Below are positions 1-7,166 of a DNA stretch of 10,984 nt, in pieces. The first letter of the stretch is position 1. Each line of letters opens with the position of its first letter. The notes beneath the pieces were generated by a model that was not told the DNA's origin, did no database searches, and saw nothing but the letters and a program-made list of their open reading frames with translations. The stretch is from positions 1-10,984 of the forward strand of contig DAOTVS010000252.1 in assembly GCA_034436375.1 (NCBI GenBank), given 5' to 3'. Source of the stretch: DAOTVS01 sp034436375. Its GTDB lineage: Bacteria > Chloroflexota > Anaerolineae > SpSt-313. A program made the translations under genes and the position numbers.

Positions 1-11
1 CCCGTCTCTGG

Positions 12-395
12 TTATCGCTGGGCAAAATAGCCCGGCGCCGCATCCTGCAGCAACACATAGAGCACATAGGCGCCGAGCACGGTGCCGAGGGGAAAGTTGG
101 GCAAGCTCAGGATGGCCACCACGATGGCGAGGATCCGCGCCCAGCCCTGGCGGGCCAACAGCCCCGCGCCCGCGACGATGCCCGGCACGCCCAGCACCGC
201 CAGGAAACCACCCACACCGACCCCGACGACAAGGAGGATCGGGCTCGCCTGGGGATCCTGTACGGCAATCCCAACGCCCACGAGCAGCAGGAGCACAAAG
301 AGCCCGATCAGCAGAAAGAAGGCGTTGCCCGCAATCAAGAGCCAGCCGGCGATGCGCACATGCACACCCATCTGGCGCTCATCCAGCGCATTCAT
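12..395 (-). CDS. Small four-helix integral membrane protein, function unknown
   Basis: A 127-residue, very hydrophobic protein with about four membrane segments (roughly residues 15-40, 52-80, 86-98 and 102-117), short loops and no signal peptide. The second half, with Gly-Leu-Leu then Gly-Trp-Ala-Arg-Ile-Leu (residues 78-89) and an Asn-Phe-Pro-Leu-Gly-Thr turn (100-105) before the last helix, resembles small uncharacterised membrane proteins I recall from many environmental bacteria. No catalytic or binding motif is visible. The ATG at 395 is preceded by an AGGGGG ribosome binding site at 7-nt spacing. It follows the two methyltransferase-like genes on the same strand after an 83-nt gap and may be co-transcribed with them. 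That it is a real gene is fairly sure. Its role is unknown. Confidence 0.75.
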   Translation of the reverse strand: MNALDERQMGVHVRIAGWLLIAGNAFFLLIGLFVLLLLVGVGIAVQDPQASPILLVVGVGVGGFLAVLGVPGIVAGAGLLARQGWARILAIVVAILSLPNFPLGTVLGAYVLYVLLQDAAPGYFAQR

Positions 396-478
396 CAGTA
401 AACCCCCTGTCGCAGCCGATGCCCTTCACCGGCCACTCTAGCAGCATTACGCAGGGAGCAGGTCCGGGGTTGCGCGGC

Positions 479-1198
479 CTACCATATGCCCGGCAGCAGG
501 CGGTGGCGCGTGCGCCGGGTATAGTCCTCATAGCCGGGCAGCTCCGCGCGCAGCGTGCGGTCCTCCAGCGCGGTGCGCACGACGGTGAGGGCCGCCATCA
601 ATGCCCCCGGGATCAGCGCCCACACCGAGCCCAGCGCCAGCCCGGTGCCGATGCCGGCCGCCAGTCCGCCCGCGTAGGCCGGGTGGCGCACTAGGCGGTA
701 GGGGCCGCTCGAGATGACCTCATGCCCCCGCTCTTGCTGGATGCGCACCACCGCCGAGAAGAACCGGTTCTCGACCATGGCCCAGGTGGCCAAAATGCCG
801 CCCGCCAGCACCAGCAGGAACCCGAGCGCCTGCACCGCGGGCGAGACGGCGGGCAGCCAGCCGAACCGCACATTCAGCCCGGCGACGACCCAGGTGAGGA
901 GGGGGATAACCAGGGCCATCAGGGGCATGAGCACCCGGTCCCAGCTCTTGACGCCCTCGACCTCGGCAAAGCGGGCGCGCTCGGCGAGCAGGTCCGGGTT
1001 CCGGCGCGCCGGGATGATGCGGCTGACGGCACTGAGGGCCAGCGTCACCGCTATCAGCGCCCAGGCCGCCCACCAATCCAGGCGCCCGGCGGCCAGGAAG
1101 GGCGCTCCCACCATGATCACCAGCGACGCCAGGGGCCGGAGCACCTGCTGCGCGCTGAGGCCCGTCTGCCCCTGTCCGTTCTGCGTATCGGTGCCCAT
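479..1198 (-). CDS. Isoprenylcysteine carboxyl methyltransferase-like membrane protein (copy 2)
   Basis: A 239-residue polytopic membrane protein of the ICMT/PEMT-type methyltransferase family, whose members use SAM to methylate lipid or prenyl substrates at the membrane. Hydrophobic segments lie at about 20-38, 42-60, 88-108, 120-142 and 178-210. The family signature is clear in the C-terminal half: Ser-Gly-Pro-Tyr-Arg-Leu-Val-Arg-His-Pro (164-173), then Leu-Glu-Asp-Arg (211-214) and a Gly-Tyr-x-x-Tyr-x-x-x-Thr-Arg stretch, all associated with the cofactor site in this fold. The frame stays open to a GTG at 1222, but the ATG at 1198 has GAGGAGG just upstream and leaves a 17-nt gap after the preceding gene, so it is preferred. 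It is a clear paralogue of the gene before it. Bacterial members are mostly uncharacterised, so the substrate cannot be named. Confidence 0.85.
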   Translation of the reverse strand: MGTDTQNGQGQTGLSAQQVLRPLASLVIMVGAPFLAAGRLDWWAAWALIAVTLALSAVSRIIPARRNPDLLAERARFAEVEGVKSWDRVLMPLMALVIPLLTWVVAGLNVRFGWLPAVSPAVQALGFLLVLAGGILATWAMVENRFFSAVVRIQQERGHEVISSGPYRLVRHPAYAGGLAAGIGTGLALGSVWALIPGALMAALTVVRTALEDRTLRAELPGYEDYTRRTRHRLLPGIW

Positions 1199-1215
1199 GT
1201 TGTCCTCCTCAATTC

Positions 1216-1920
1216 TTACCACACGCCCGGCAACAGGCGATAGCGCACCTGCCGCGCATACTCGCTGTAACCCTTAAGCTCTGCCTGCAGCATGCGATCC
1301 TCCAACAGGGTGCGCAGCACAAGGAGAGGCACGGTGAGCGCCATCGGGATCAGCGCCCACCAGGAGCCGAGCAGGAGCGGGGTACCGAGTTGGTACACGA
1401 TGGCCCCGACGTACCCCGGGTGGCGCACGTAGCGGTAGGGGCCACCCGTCTGCACGCTCTGCCCCTCATGGATGTGCACGGTGGTGGAGAAGAAGCGGTT
1501 CGTGTAGGTCGCCCACAGGACCAGCGCCCAGCCTGCGGCGAAACCTACACCGCCCAGCACCTGGATCGCCGGCGCCACGGAGGGCGCCCAGTCAAAGCGC
1601 ACCTGCAGCGCCGCGATGAGCCAGGCAGCCAGCGGGAGCAGGCCCACGGCGGCGCTGGTGATGGCCCGGTCCCACGCTTTGCCGCCCGGCTCACGGATGC
1701 CCCGGGAGCGTGCGGCGAGCAGGGCAGGGTTGGTTGGGGTCAGGATCAGGACGTGCACAACGGAAGCGGCGGCGAACAGGCCCAAAAAGACCCATGCCTC
1801 CACCCAGCCCCAGTCGCCCGCCGCCAGGAAGAGGAGCGCCCCCATGAACACCAGCCCGCCAATGGCCTTGGCGATCCAGGCAACGACCCCACGCCTGACC
1901 TCATCCGTCATTTCTGCCAT
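1216..1920 (-). CDS. Isoprenylcysteine carboxyl methyltransferase-like membrane protein (copy 1)
   Basis: A 234-residue membrane protein of the same ICMT/PEMT-type family as its downstream neighbour. It has hydrophobic segments at about 12-32, 38-60, 86-106, 118-140 and 172-204, and the cofactor-site signature Gly-Gly-Pro-Tyr-Arg-Tyr-Val-Arg-His-Pro-Gly-Tyr (159-170). Leu-Glu-Asp-Arg-Met-Leu (206-211) and a basic C-terminus ending Leu-Leu-Pro-Gly-Val-Trp follow. The second copy shares Asn-Arg-Phe-Phe-Ser, the Gly-Pro-Tyr-Arg block, Trp-Ala-Leu-Ile-Pro and the end almost residue for residue, which points to tandem duplication. A GGAGGA site lies 8 nt upstream of the ATG at 1920. As the first gene of the minus-strand group it probably heads a transcript that includes the next gene. 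The methyl acceptor is unknown. Confidence 0.85.
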   Translation of the reverse strand: MAEMTDEVRRGVVAWIAKAIGGLVFMGALLFLAAGDWGWVEAWVFLGLFAAASVVHVLILTPTNPALLAARSRGIREPGGKAWDRAITSAAVGLLPLAAWLIAALQVRFDWAPSVAPAIQVLGGVGFAAGWALVLWATYTNRFFSTTVHIHEGQSVQTGGPYRYVRHPGYVGAIVYQLGTPLLLGSWWALIPMALTVPLLVLRTLLEDRMLQAELKGYSEYARQVRYRLLPGVW

Positions 1921-1946
1921 CAGAGCATTCCTCCGTCGCTGAACCC

Positions 1947-1952
1947 AGTATA
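1947..1952 (-). promoter_or_regulatory. Possible -10 element for the methyltransferase gene pair
   Basis: On the minus strand TATACT lies about 27 bases upstream of the ATG at 1920, so transcription would start near 1940 and give a short leader that includes the GGAGGA site. No convincing -35 hexamer is found at 16-18 bases, so this is weak. Confidence 0.3.
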
Positions 1953-2057
1953 GGGCAAGGCTGGCCGGTGCGCCATAGCCTTCTTACCGGTTTCGCGCCA
2001 GGCTGGAAAGATGGGATTTTACCTGGCCTCATAGCCGGGACCTGTTACCACACGGGC

Positions 2058-4475
2058 CTACGCCAGCTCATGCACGGTGCGCCGGATGATATCGTCCTGG
2101 GTCGCCCTGTCGAGGGTCACGAACAGGGCGCTGTAGCCCGCCACGCGCACCACCAGGTCGCGGTACTGCTCTGGGTTCCGCTGCGCGGCCAGGAGCGTCT
2201 CCGTATCCACGGTGTTGAACTGCACGTGCCACAGCTTGAGGCTGCGGAAGCCCTTGAGCAGGGTCACCAGGCGCTGCAGCCCCGCCTCGCTGCTCAACCC
2301 CCCGGGCGCCAGCCGCAGGTTGAGGAGGTTCGCGACCATCTTGATGGTGGGCAGCTTGCTGACCGAGCGCAGCAGGGCGGTTGGGCCCAGTGTGTCGGTG
2401 CCGTGCACCGCCGAGACGCCCTCGGCGATGGGCTCACCGGCATGCCGGCCGTCGGGCGTAGCGCCGACCTTTTGCCCCATGGGCACATTGGCCGAGATGT
2501 TGGCCGTGGAGCCGGCATAGCCGCCGCCGATAGGCCCGCGGCCGTAGCGCGTGGTGTGGTGATGCGCCATTTCGGCCTGATAGTCACGCAGCACGCGCGC
2601 CGCCAGCTCGTCGACCTCGTCCACGTCGTTGCCGTACTTGGGCGCGCTGAGCAGCCACTGCCGCACGGCCTCGCCGCCCTCGTTGCAGAAATCGGCCGCC
2701 AGCGCGGCCATGACCTCCTGGGGCTTGAGCCGCCCCTCCTCGTAGACGCGCACCTTGAGCGCCATAAGGGCGTTGGCCACATTGGCCGCGCCCGATTGCA
2801 GGCCGCTGACGACATCGTACACCGCCCCGCCCTCTTTGACGGTGAGCCCGCGTTGAATGCAATCGTCCACCAGCGCCGAGCAAAAAGCGTCGGGCGCCAC
2901 CTCCTCCAGGGCGATATCAGCGGCGGCGTCGAGGGCAAAGGCCGTGCGCGCCCAGAGCAGGTGCTGCGTGTGAAAGGCCTGGTAGAGCGCAGCAAAGGTG
3001 GGGCAACCCGTCAGCCCCGGCCCGGTCTGCAGCTGCACGCCCGTGGACGGGTCCCGCCCGCCGTAGAGGGTGATCTCGAGAACCTTGAGCAGGTTGAGGA
3101 ACGACATGCCCGTCACCCGGTAGCCCCACTTGCCAGGCACCGAGGCCTCCACGCAGCCGACGATGGCATAGTTGTAGGCATCCTCCGGGCGCACGCCTTT
3201 TTCCAGCAGCGCCGGGATGATGATCTCGTCGTTCTTGATGGCCGGCATGCCGAAGCCCAGGCGGATCGTGCGCGCGCACTCGATCAGGAAGCGGTCGGGC
3301 GTACCCGCGTGGATGCGCGCCGAGACATTGGGCTGGGTCAGGCGGACGGCACGGATGGTCTCCAGCACCATGTACGAGAGCTCGTTGGTCGCATCGCGCC
3401 CGTCGGCGGTCTGGCCGCCGATGGTGACGTTCTGGTAGGTGGCATAGCCGATGCCGTAGCGGGTGTGGTCCCACGGGCGCACCTTGTTGATGGCAAAGAG
3501 CTTGAGCCAAAGCAGTTCCAGCAGCTCCAACGCTCCGTCGCGCGTAATGCGGCCCGCCGCCAGGTCAGCCTGGTAAAAGGGGTAGATATACTGATCAAAG
3601 CGGCCGAGCGAGAAGGAATGCCCGTTCGACTCGATCTGGCTGACCAGGTGGACGAAAAAGGCGGCCTGCACCGCCTCGCACAGGGTGCGCGGCGGCTGTG
3701 CGGGCACGCGGCGGCAGGTGTCAGCGAGGGCGCGCAGCTCCTGCCGGCGCTCTGGGGAGAGCTTGTCATCCGTGGCCTGGCGCTCTGCCTCTGCCGCATA
3801 GCGCGCGGCAAAGCGGATCGCGGCCTGCAGGGCGATGACGGCCCCCTGCAGGAAGGGGCGCTTTTTCAGGTCCGCCGCCTCATAGGGCGAGAGGCGCGCC
3901 AGCGCCTGTTCGGCCTCGGCGATGATGCCTTGCAGCCCCACGCGCAGCACCTTTTCGATATTGAGGATAATGTGCCCGTCGCCGGAGGTGATATTCCCCC
4001 GGCCCGAGATGACCCCTGCTCGCTGTGCGGCGATGACCTCCTCAGTCATGAGGGCCTGCGCCCGGTCGTTGAGGGTACGCCCGCGCCAGGCGGGCACGAT
4101 CGTCTGCAGGATCGCCTGCCGCGCCTCCGGGCTCACCAGAAAGACATCCGCTGGCCGGCGTGGAAACTCGTCGATCTCCTCGGCCAGGAAATCCACCAGA
4201 TACTCGGGGAACAGCGGCGCCGCCCGGGGCGAGCTGGCTTGATTGCCGGCGATCAACTCGCCTTCGCCGATATAGATCGTCATGTGATCCAGCACATGCG
4301 CCAGCGCCTTGGCCCGGCGCAGCACTGGCGGGTCGCCGGCATAGCGCGCGTGCGCCTCGGTCACCAGCAGCCCCCGCTCCACACACAATTGCGGCGTCGT
4401 CGCCAGCAGCCGCTCGCGCAGCCGCCGCACCCGCTCGGTGCTGCCCGACTCCAGCCCTATGCCATCCTGTCCCAT
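2058..4475 (-). CDS. Glycyl radical enzyme, PFL2/glycerol dehydratase-type family, substrate unassigned
   Basis: An 805-residue glycyl radical enzyme, a usual length for the family. The N-terminal half is the PFL-like barrel domain, and motifs such as Ser-Asn-Gly-His-Ser-Phe-Ser-Leu-Gly-Arg-Phe-Asp-Gln-Tyr (283-296) are typical. The active-site loop is Gly-Cys-Val-Glu, with the thiyl cysteine at 441 and the general-base glutamate at 443. The C-terminal Arg-Val-Ala-Gly-Tyr-Ser motif places the glycyl radical at Gly780. The Cys-x-Glu pair is found in the eliminase members (glycerol and propanediol dehydratase, choline lyase, hydroxyproline dehydratase), whereas pyruvate formate-lyase has two adjacent cysteines. 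So this is very unlikely to be a true formate-lyase. The residues after the loop (Ser-Val-Pro-Gly-Lys-Trp-Gly-Tyr-Arg) differ from the dehydratase pattern I remember, so the substrate is open. Its activase is encoded just upstream. The open frame runs on to 4604, but the ATG at 4475 (weak AAAGGCG site) is the natural start because the extra 43 residues come from the repeat-bearing spacer. Confidence 0.93.
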   Translation of the reverse strand: MGQDGIGLESGSTERVRRLRERLLATTPQLCVERGLLVTEAHARYAGDPPVLRRAKALAHVLDHMTIYIGEGELIAGNQASSPRAAPLFPEYLVDFLAEEIDEFPRRPADVFLVSPEARQAILQTIVPAWRGRTLNDRAQALMTEEVIAAQRAGVISGRGNITSGDGHIILNIEKVLRVGLQGIIAEAEQALARLSPYEAADLKKRPFLQGAVIALQAAIRFAARYAAEAERQATDDKLSPERRQELRALADTCRRVPAQPPRTLCEAVQAAFFVHLVSQIESNGHSFSLGRFDQYIYPFYQADLAAGRITRDGALELLELLWLKLFAINKVRPWDHTRYGIGYATYQNVTIGGQTADGRDATNELSYMVLETIRAVRLTQPNVSARIHAGTPDRFLIECARTIRLGFGMPAIKNDEIIIPALLEKGVRPEDAYNYAIVGCVEASVPGKWGYRVTGMSFLNLLKVLEITLYGGRDPSTGVQLQTGPGLTGCPTFAALYQAFHTQHLLWARTAFALDAAADIALEEVAPDAFCSALVDDCIQRGLTVKEGGAVYDVVSGLQSGAANVANALMALKVRVYEEGRLKPQEVMAALAADFCNEGGEAVRQWLLSAPKYGNDVDEVDELAARVLRDYQAEMAHHHTTRYGRGPIGGGYAGSTANISANVPMGQKVGATPDGRHAGEPIAEGVSAVHGTDTLGPTALLRSVSKLPTIKMVANLLNLRLAPGGLSSEAGLQRLVTLLKGFRSLKLWHVQFNTVDTETLLAAQRNPEQYRDLVVRVAGYSALFVTLDRATQDDIIRRTVHELA

Positions 4476-4501
4476 ATCTGCACGCCTTTGATACGTAATA
4501 A

Positions 4502-4624
4502 GCAATAAGTAATAAGTAAGGTCGCTTTCACGCAGAACTCGCTGCTCAATCCGTATCTGCCCGAGCGGATGCCCTGTAAAGCAGCAGGCTCTCCGCAATA
4601 GCAACCTTACGTATTACTTATTAC
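4502..4624. repeat. Nested inverted repeat between activase and glycyl radical enzyme genes
   Basis: AT-rich arms at 4502-4521 and 4605-4624 are inverted copies matching at 18 of 20 positions, each built from TAATAAG-like units, in an otherwise GC-rich sequence. They enclose 83 bases that contain two further nested stems: 4541-4546 with 4580-4585 (GCTGCT/AGCAGC) and 4549-4553 with 4566-4570 (ATCCG/CGGAT). The whole 123-bp block resembles a small non-coding mobile element or a structured spacer in the operon mRNA. I see no target-site duplication. Confidence 0.7.
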
Positions 4625-4633
4625 TCGTTATAC

Positions 4634-5566
4634 CTAGCCTCCGACAGTGACTTGCAGGCCGTATCCGCGCACCACTTCCGCCATCTCCTCCGCCTGCGCC
4701 GCCGTCAGGGGCTCATGCTCTTCCCAGGGGTAGCGCCGCCCCAGCGCGGCGTACTTGGCGCGCCCCAGGGTATGATAGGGCAGCAGGTCCAGCGGCGGTG
4801 GTGGGCTTGCGAGCCCGGCCACAAAGCGAGCGATAGCGCCGATGGCCTCCACCGTCGCGTTGAACCCTGGGATCAGCGGCACCCGCACTGTCAGCGCCGC
4901 CCCCCGCGCGGCTGCCTGCCGCAGGTTGGACAGGGTCTGTTCGTTGCCTGCGCCTGTATAGGTCCGGTGGATGGCGCTATCCATCTGCTTGAGATCGAAA
5001 AGGACCATGTCCAGGTGCGGCAAAAGCGCTTCCAGCGCCTCCCAGGGCGCCGCGCCAGAGGTCTCGATGGCCGTGTGGATGCCCTCGGCCCGCGCCAGCC
5101 GCAGGAGCGCCCCGGCCAGGCGCGGCTGCAACAGCGGCTCGCCGCCCGTGAGCGTAATGCCGCCACCCTCCTCGTAAAAGGGCGCATCGCGCAGTGCCTG
5201 CGCCATCAGGCTGCCCGCTGAGCGCCGCTCGCCGATCAAACGCACCCCACCTGCCGGGCAGCGCGCCGCTCGCCCGGCATCAACGGCACCCGGTTTGTCG
5301 GGGCAGGGCGGGCTGAACTGCCCGCAGCGGATGCACTGCCGGGCAAAGACAGCCGGCTCCGGCTCGCGCGCCTGCGATTCCGGGTTGCTGCACCAGCCGC
5401 AGCGCAGGGGGCACCCCTTGAAAAAGAGGGCTGTGCGCACCCCTGGCCCGTCGTGCAGCGAATAGCGCTGCACGTCAAACACCACGCCCTCTATCGCTGA
5501 GAGCGCCGCGCGCTCACCGGGCGAGAGCCCGGCTTCTGCCTGCCTGCCGTACACCTTTCCGCTCAA
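4634..5566 (-). CDS. Glycyl radical enzyme activating enzyme (radical SAM)
   Basis: A 310-residue radical SAM activase of the PFL-activase family. It cleaves SAM with a [4Fe-4S] cluster to take a hydrogen from the partner glycine, here presumably Gly780 of the next gene's product. The cluster motif Cys-Pro-Leu-Arg-Cys-Gly-Trp-Cys gives C52, C56 and C59, preceded by Asp-Gly-Pro-Gly-Val-Arg-Thr (39-45), a hallmark of these activases. Thr-Gly-Gly-Glu-Pro (140-144) is the SAM-binding motif. An inserted cysteine region follows the first cluster (C78, C81, C88, C103). Many relatives carry two ferredoxin-like clusters here, whereas this one has cysteines for only one. The start is probably TTG at 5566: an in-frame stop lies two codons upstream and GGCAGGTG lies 6 nt before the TTG. 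A GTG at 5554 is the alternative. It is transcribed before the glycyl radical enzyme with 158 nt between them. Confidence 0.92.
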   Translation of the reverse strand: MSGKVYGRQAEAGLSPGERAALSAIEGVVFDVQRYSLHDGPGVRTALFFKGCPLRCGWCSNPESQAREPEPAVFARQCIRCGQFSPPCPDKPGAVDAGRAARCPAGGVRLIGERRSAGSLMAQALRDAPFYEEGGGITLTGGEPLLQPRLAGALLRLARAEGIHTAIETSGAAPWEALEALLPHLDMVLFDLKQMDSAIHRTYTGAGNEQTLSNLRQAAARGAALTVRVPLIPGFNATVEAIGAIARFVAGLASPPPPLDLLPYHTLGRAKYAALGRRYPWEEHEPLTAAQAEEMAEVVRGYGLQVTVGG

Positions 5567-5588
5567 CAGTCACACCTGCCAGGTATGG

Positions 5589-5605
5589 AATGATCCAGGA
5601 TCATT
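5589..5605. promoter_or_regulatory. Palindromic operator candidate in the activase promoter
   Basis: AATGATCC and GGATCATT form a perfect 8-bp inverted repeat around a single central base. It covers part of the predicted -10 element and the expected transcription start of the activase gene, a placement typical of repressor operators. The regulator is not identifiable from the sequence. Confidence 0.6.
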
Positions 5606-5631
5606 GTATCACATCCCGCGGCCTTTGGGAA
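5603..5631 (-). promoter_or_regulatory. Predicted sigma-70-type promoter of the activase/glycyl radical enzyme operon
   Basis: On the minus strand TTCCCA (5626-5631, four of six matches to consensus) is followed after 17 bases by TACAAT (5603-5608, five of six). Transcription would start near 5596, about 30 bases before the TTG start at 5566. The palindrome at 5589-5605 overlaps it. Confidence 0.55.
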
Positions 5632-5762
5632 TAGCCTTTCACAGTGACAGGAATCAAAAGGAGGCAGGCTGCCAGGGTGCCTGCTCATGGAGGCATGCCC
5701 TTTGCTGTGTCTTACCCTGTTTAGCCTGCCCATGGTGCGCTAGCCACGCCAGAGGAGGTGCC

Positions 5763-7166
5763 TTGGACAGCAAAGCAGGCCGGCGAATAGCAACGAGCCC
5801 GGAGGCCTCGGAGCCTGGAAGGGGGGATGAGCGCCGCCCGCCGGAGGCGGCAGAGACCCCCGCACCGGGCGAGCCATGCCTTGCCTCTCAAGAGGCGGCC
5901 CTCGCCCGGTTGCGCGCCATCCAGTATGTGAGCGATGCCGCGCTTTCGAGCCTTGATCTGGATGTTCTCTTGCACGAGCTGCTGATGCGTATCCGTGAGG
6001 TGCTGGCCGCCGATACGGCAACCATCCTGTTGCTCAGCGAGGATGAGAGCTGTCTGATCGTGCGCGCTTCGGTGGGGCTGCAGGAGGATATCTGGAAGCA
6101 GGTGCAGGTCCCCTTTGGGCGCGGTGTGGCTGGGCGTATTGCCGCCAGCCGCCAGCCGCTGGTGATCGATGATCTTTCCACCGTTGAGGTCGTCAGCCCG
6201 GTGCTCCGAGCGAACATCCACTCCCTAATGGGGGTGCCGCTTGTGGTGCAGGACCGCCTGATTGGCGTTGCCCATGTCGATACCATCCGTCCCCACCATT
6301 TCACTGCCGATGAGGTCCGATTGCTGCAGCTGGTCGCCGACCGGGCCGCCCTGGCCATCGAGAATGCGCGCCTGTACGCCACGGCGAATCGCGCCCGCGA
6401 GCAAGCTGAAGAGGCGTTGCACGCCCGGGATCAATTCCTGTCAGCGGCTGCTCATGAGCTCAGGACGCCCGTCACGAACCTGCGCGGCTTTGCTCAACTA
6501 GTGCTCCGTCGCCTGGATAAGGAGGGCGCCCTGGATCCACAACAGGTGCGGCGGGCGCTGCAAGTGATCGATCAGGAAGCGGAAAGGCTGGCGCGCCTGG
6601 TGACACAGCTGCTTGACATCACGCGCCTGGATACGGGGCAGTTGCGGCTGGAGCGGCGGCAGGTCGATCTTGCCGAGCTGGTGCGTGAGTGGGTGGCCCG
6701 CGCTCAGGCCAGCACCCGGCGGCACAAGCTGAATCTGCAGGCGCCGCCCTCTATGCCTGCCATCGTGGACCCGGTGCGCATCGAGGAGGTCGTGAGTAAC
6801 CTGCTTGCAAACGCAATCCGCTTCAGCCCCGACGATCTGCCCATCGACATTCAGGTCTCGACGCCGGACCCCGATACGGTGCGCATCGCTGTGCGTGACT
6901 ATGGGCCGGGCATCCCTCCCGAACGGCGAGGTCAGTTGTTCAGCCGCTTTTATCAAGTTCAGGGTGTGGAGCCCTTCGGCGGCCTGGGCCTGGGCCTGTA
7001 CCTGGGCGGCCAGCTCGTCCAGCTGCATGGGGGCAATATCAAGGCCGAGTTTCCGGCAGAGGGGGGCAGCGTGTTTACGGTGACGCTGCCCCGGGGCCTC
7101 GAGCCAGCGGAACAGTCGGGGGGCAGGCGAGATGAGGTCAAGAGCACGAATTCTGATCATCGATGA
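5763..7166 (+). CDS. Soluble GAF-domain sensor histidine kinase
   Basis: A 467-residue histidine kinase. Residues 1-42 are a charged, probably disordered tail. About 60-205 form a GAF sensor domain (including Pro-Phe-Gly-Arg-Gly-Val-Ala-Gly at 117-124 and Gly-Val-Pro-Leu at 157-160), which may bind a small ligand. A short coiled linker (206-224) leads to the HisKA domain with His231 in Ala-His-Glu-Leu-Arg-Thr-Pro. The ATPase domain shows the N-box (N346, N350), Asp-Tyr-Gly-Pro-Gly-Ile (379-384) and Gly-Leu-Gly-Leu-Gly-Leu (407-412). No membrane segment is present, so it senses an internal signal. The frame is open from 5604, but TTG at 5763 sits just after AGAGGAGGTG, the best ribosome site in the window, and upstream codons give an implausible cysteine-rich tail. 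The 3' end overlaps the response regulator gene by 35 bases. It is divergent from the glycyl radical operon. Confidence 0.9.
   Translation: MDSKAGRRIATSPEASEPGRGDERRPPEAAETPAPGEPCLASQEAALARLRAIQYVSDAALSSLDLDVLLHELLMRIREVLAADTATILLLSEDESCLIVRASVGLQEDIWKQVQVPFGRGVAGRIAASRQPLVIDDLSTVEVVSPVLRANIHSLMGVPLVVQDRLIGVAHVDTIRPHHFTADEVRLLQLVADRAALAIENARLYATANRAREQAEEALHARDQFLSAAAHELRTPVTNLRGFAQLVLRRLDKEGALDPQQVRRALQVIDQEAERLARLVTQLLDITRLDTGQLRLERRQVDLAELVREWVARAQASTRRHKLNLQAPPSMPAIVDPVRIEEVVSNLLANAIRFSPDDLPIDIQVSTPDPDTVRIAVRDYGPGIPPERRGQLFSRFYQVQGVEPFGGLGLGLYLGGQLVQLHGGNIKAEFPAEGGSVFTVTLPRGLEPAEQSGGRRDEVKSTNSDHR

Noticed and set aside
1998..2035. Weak inverted repeat (GCCAGG...CCTGGC) downstream of the glycyl radical enzyme gene
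   Set aside because: Six-bp arms with a long loop and no T-run are expected by chance in GC-rich DNA. No terminator could be supported.
1968..4508. An 846-codon open frame on the plus strand opposite the glycyl radical enzyme gene
   Set aside because: GC-rich codon use leaves the antisense frame open by chance. Its product is low in motifs and rich in His, Arg, Gln and Ala, while the minus-strand frame has every expected catalytic motif.
4476..4604. 43-residue N-terminal extension of the glycyl radical enzyme
   Set aside because: It is translated from the inverted-repeat spacer and has no family match. The ATG at 4475 gives a normal N-terminus.
5687..5743. 18-residue leader-peptide-like frame before the kinase gene
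   Set aside because: No ribosome binding site at a proper distance and no regulatory codons or attenuator pairing that I can defend. Such short frames arise by chance.
5604..5762. 53-residue upstream extension of the histidine kinase
   Set aside because: Cysteine-rich, unlike any sensor domain, and without a ribosome site at its ATG. The TTG at 5763 directly follows AGAGGAGGTG.
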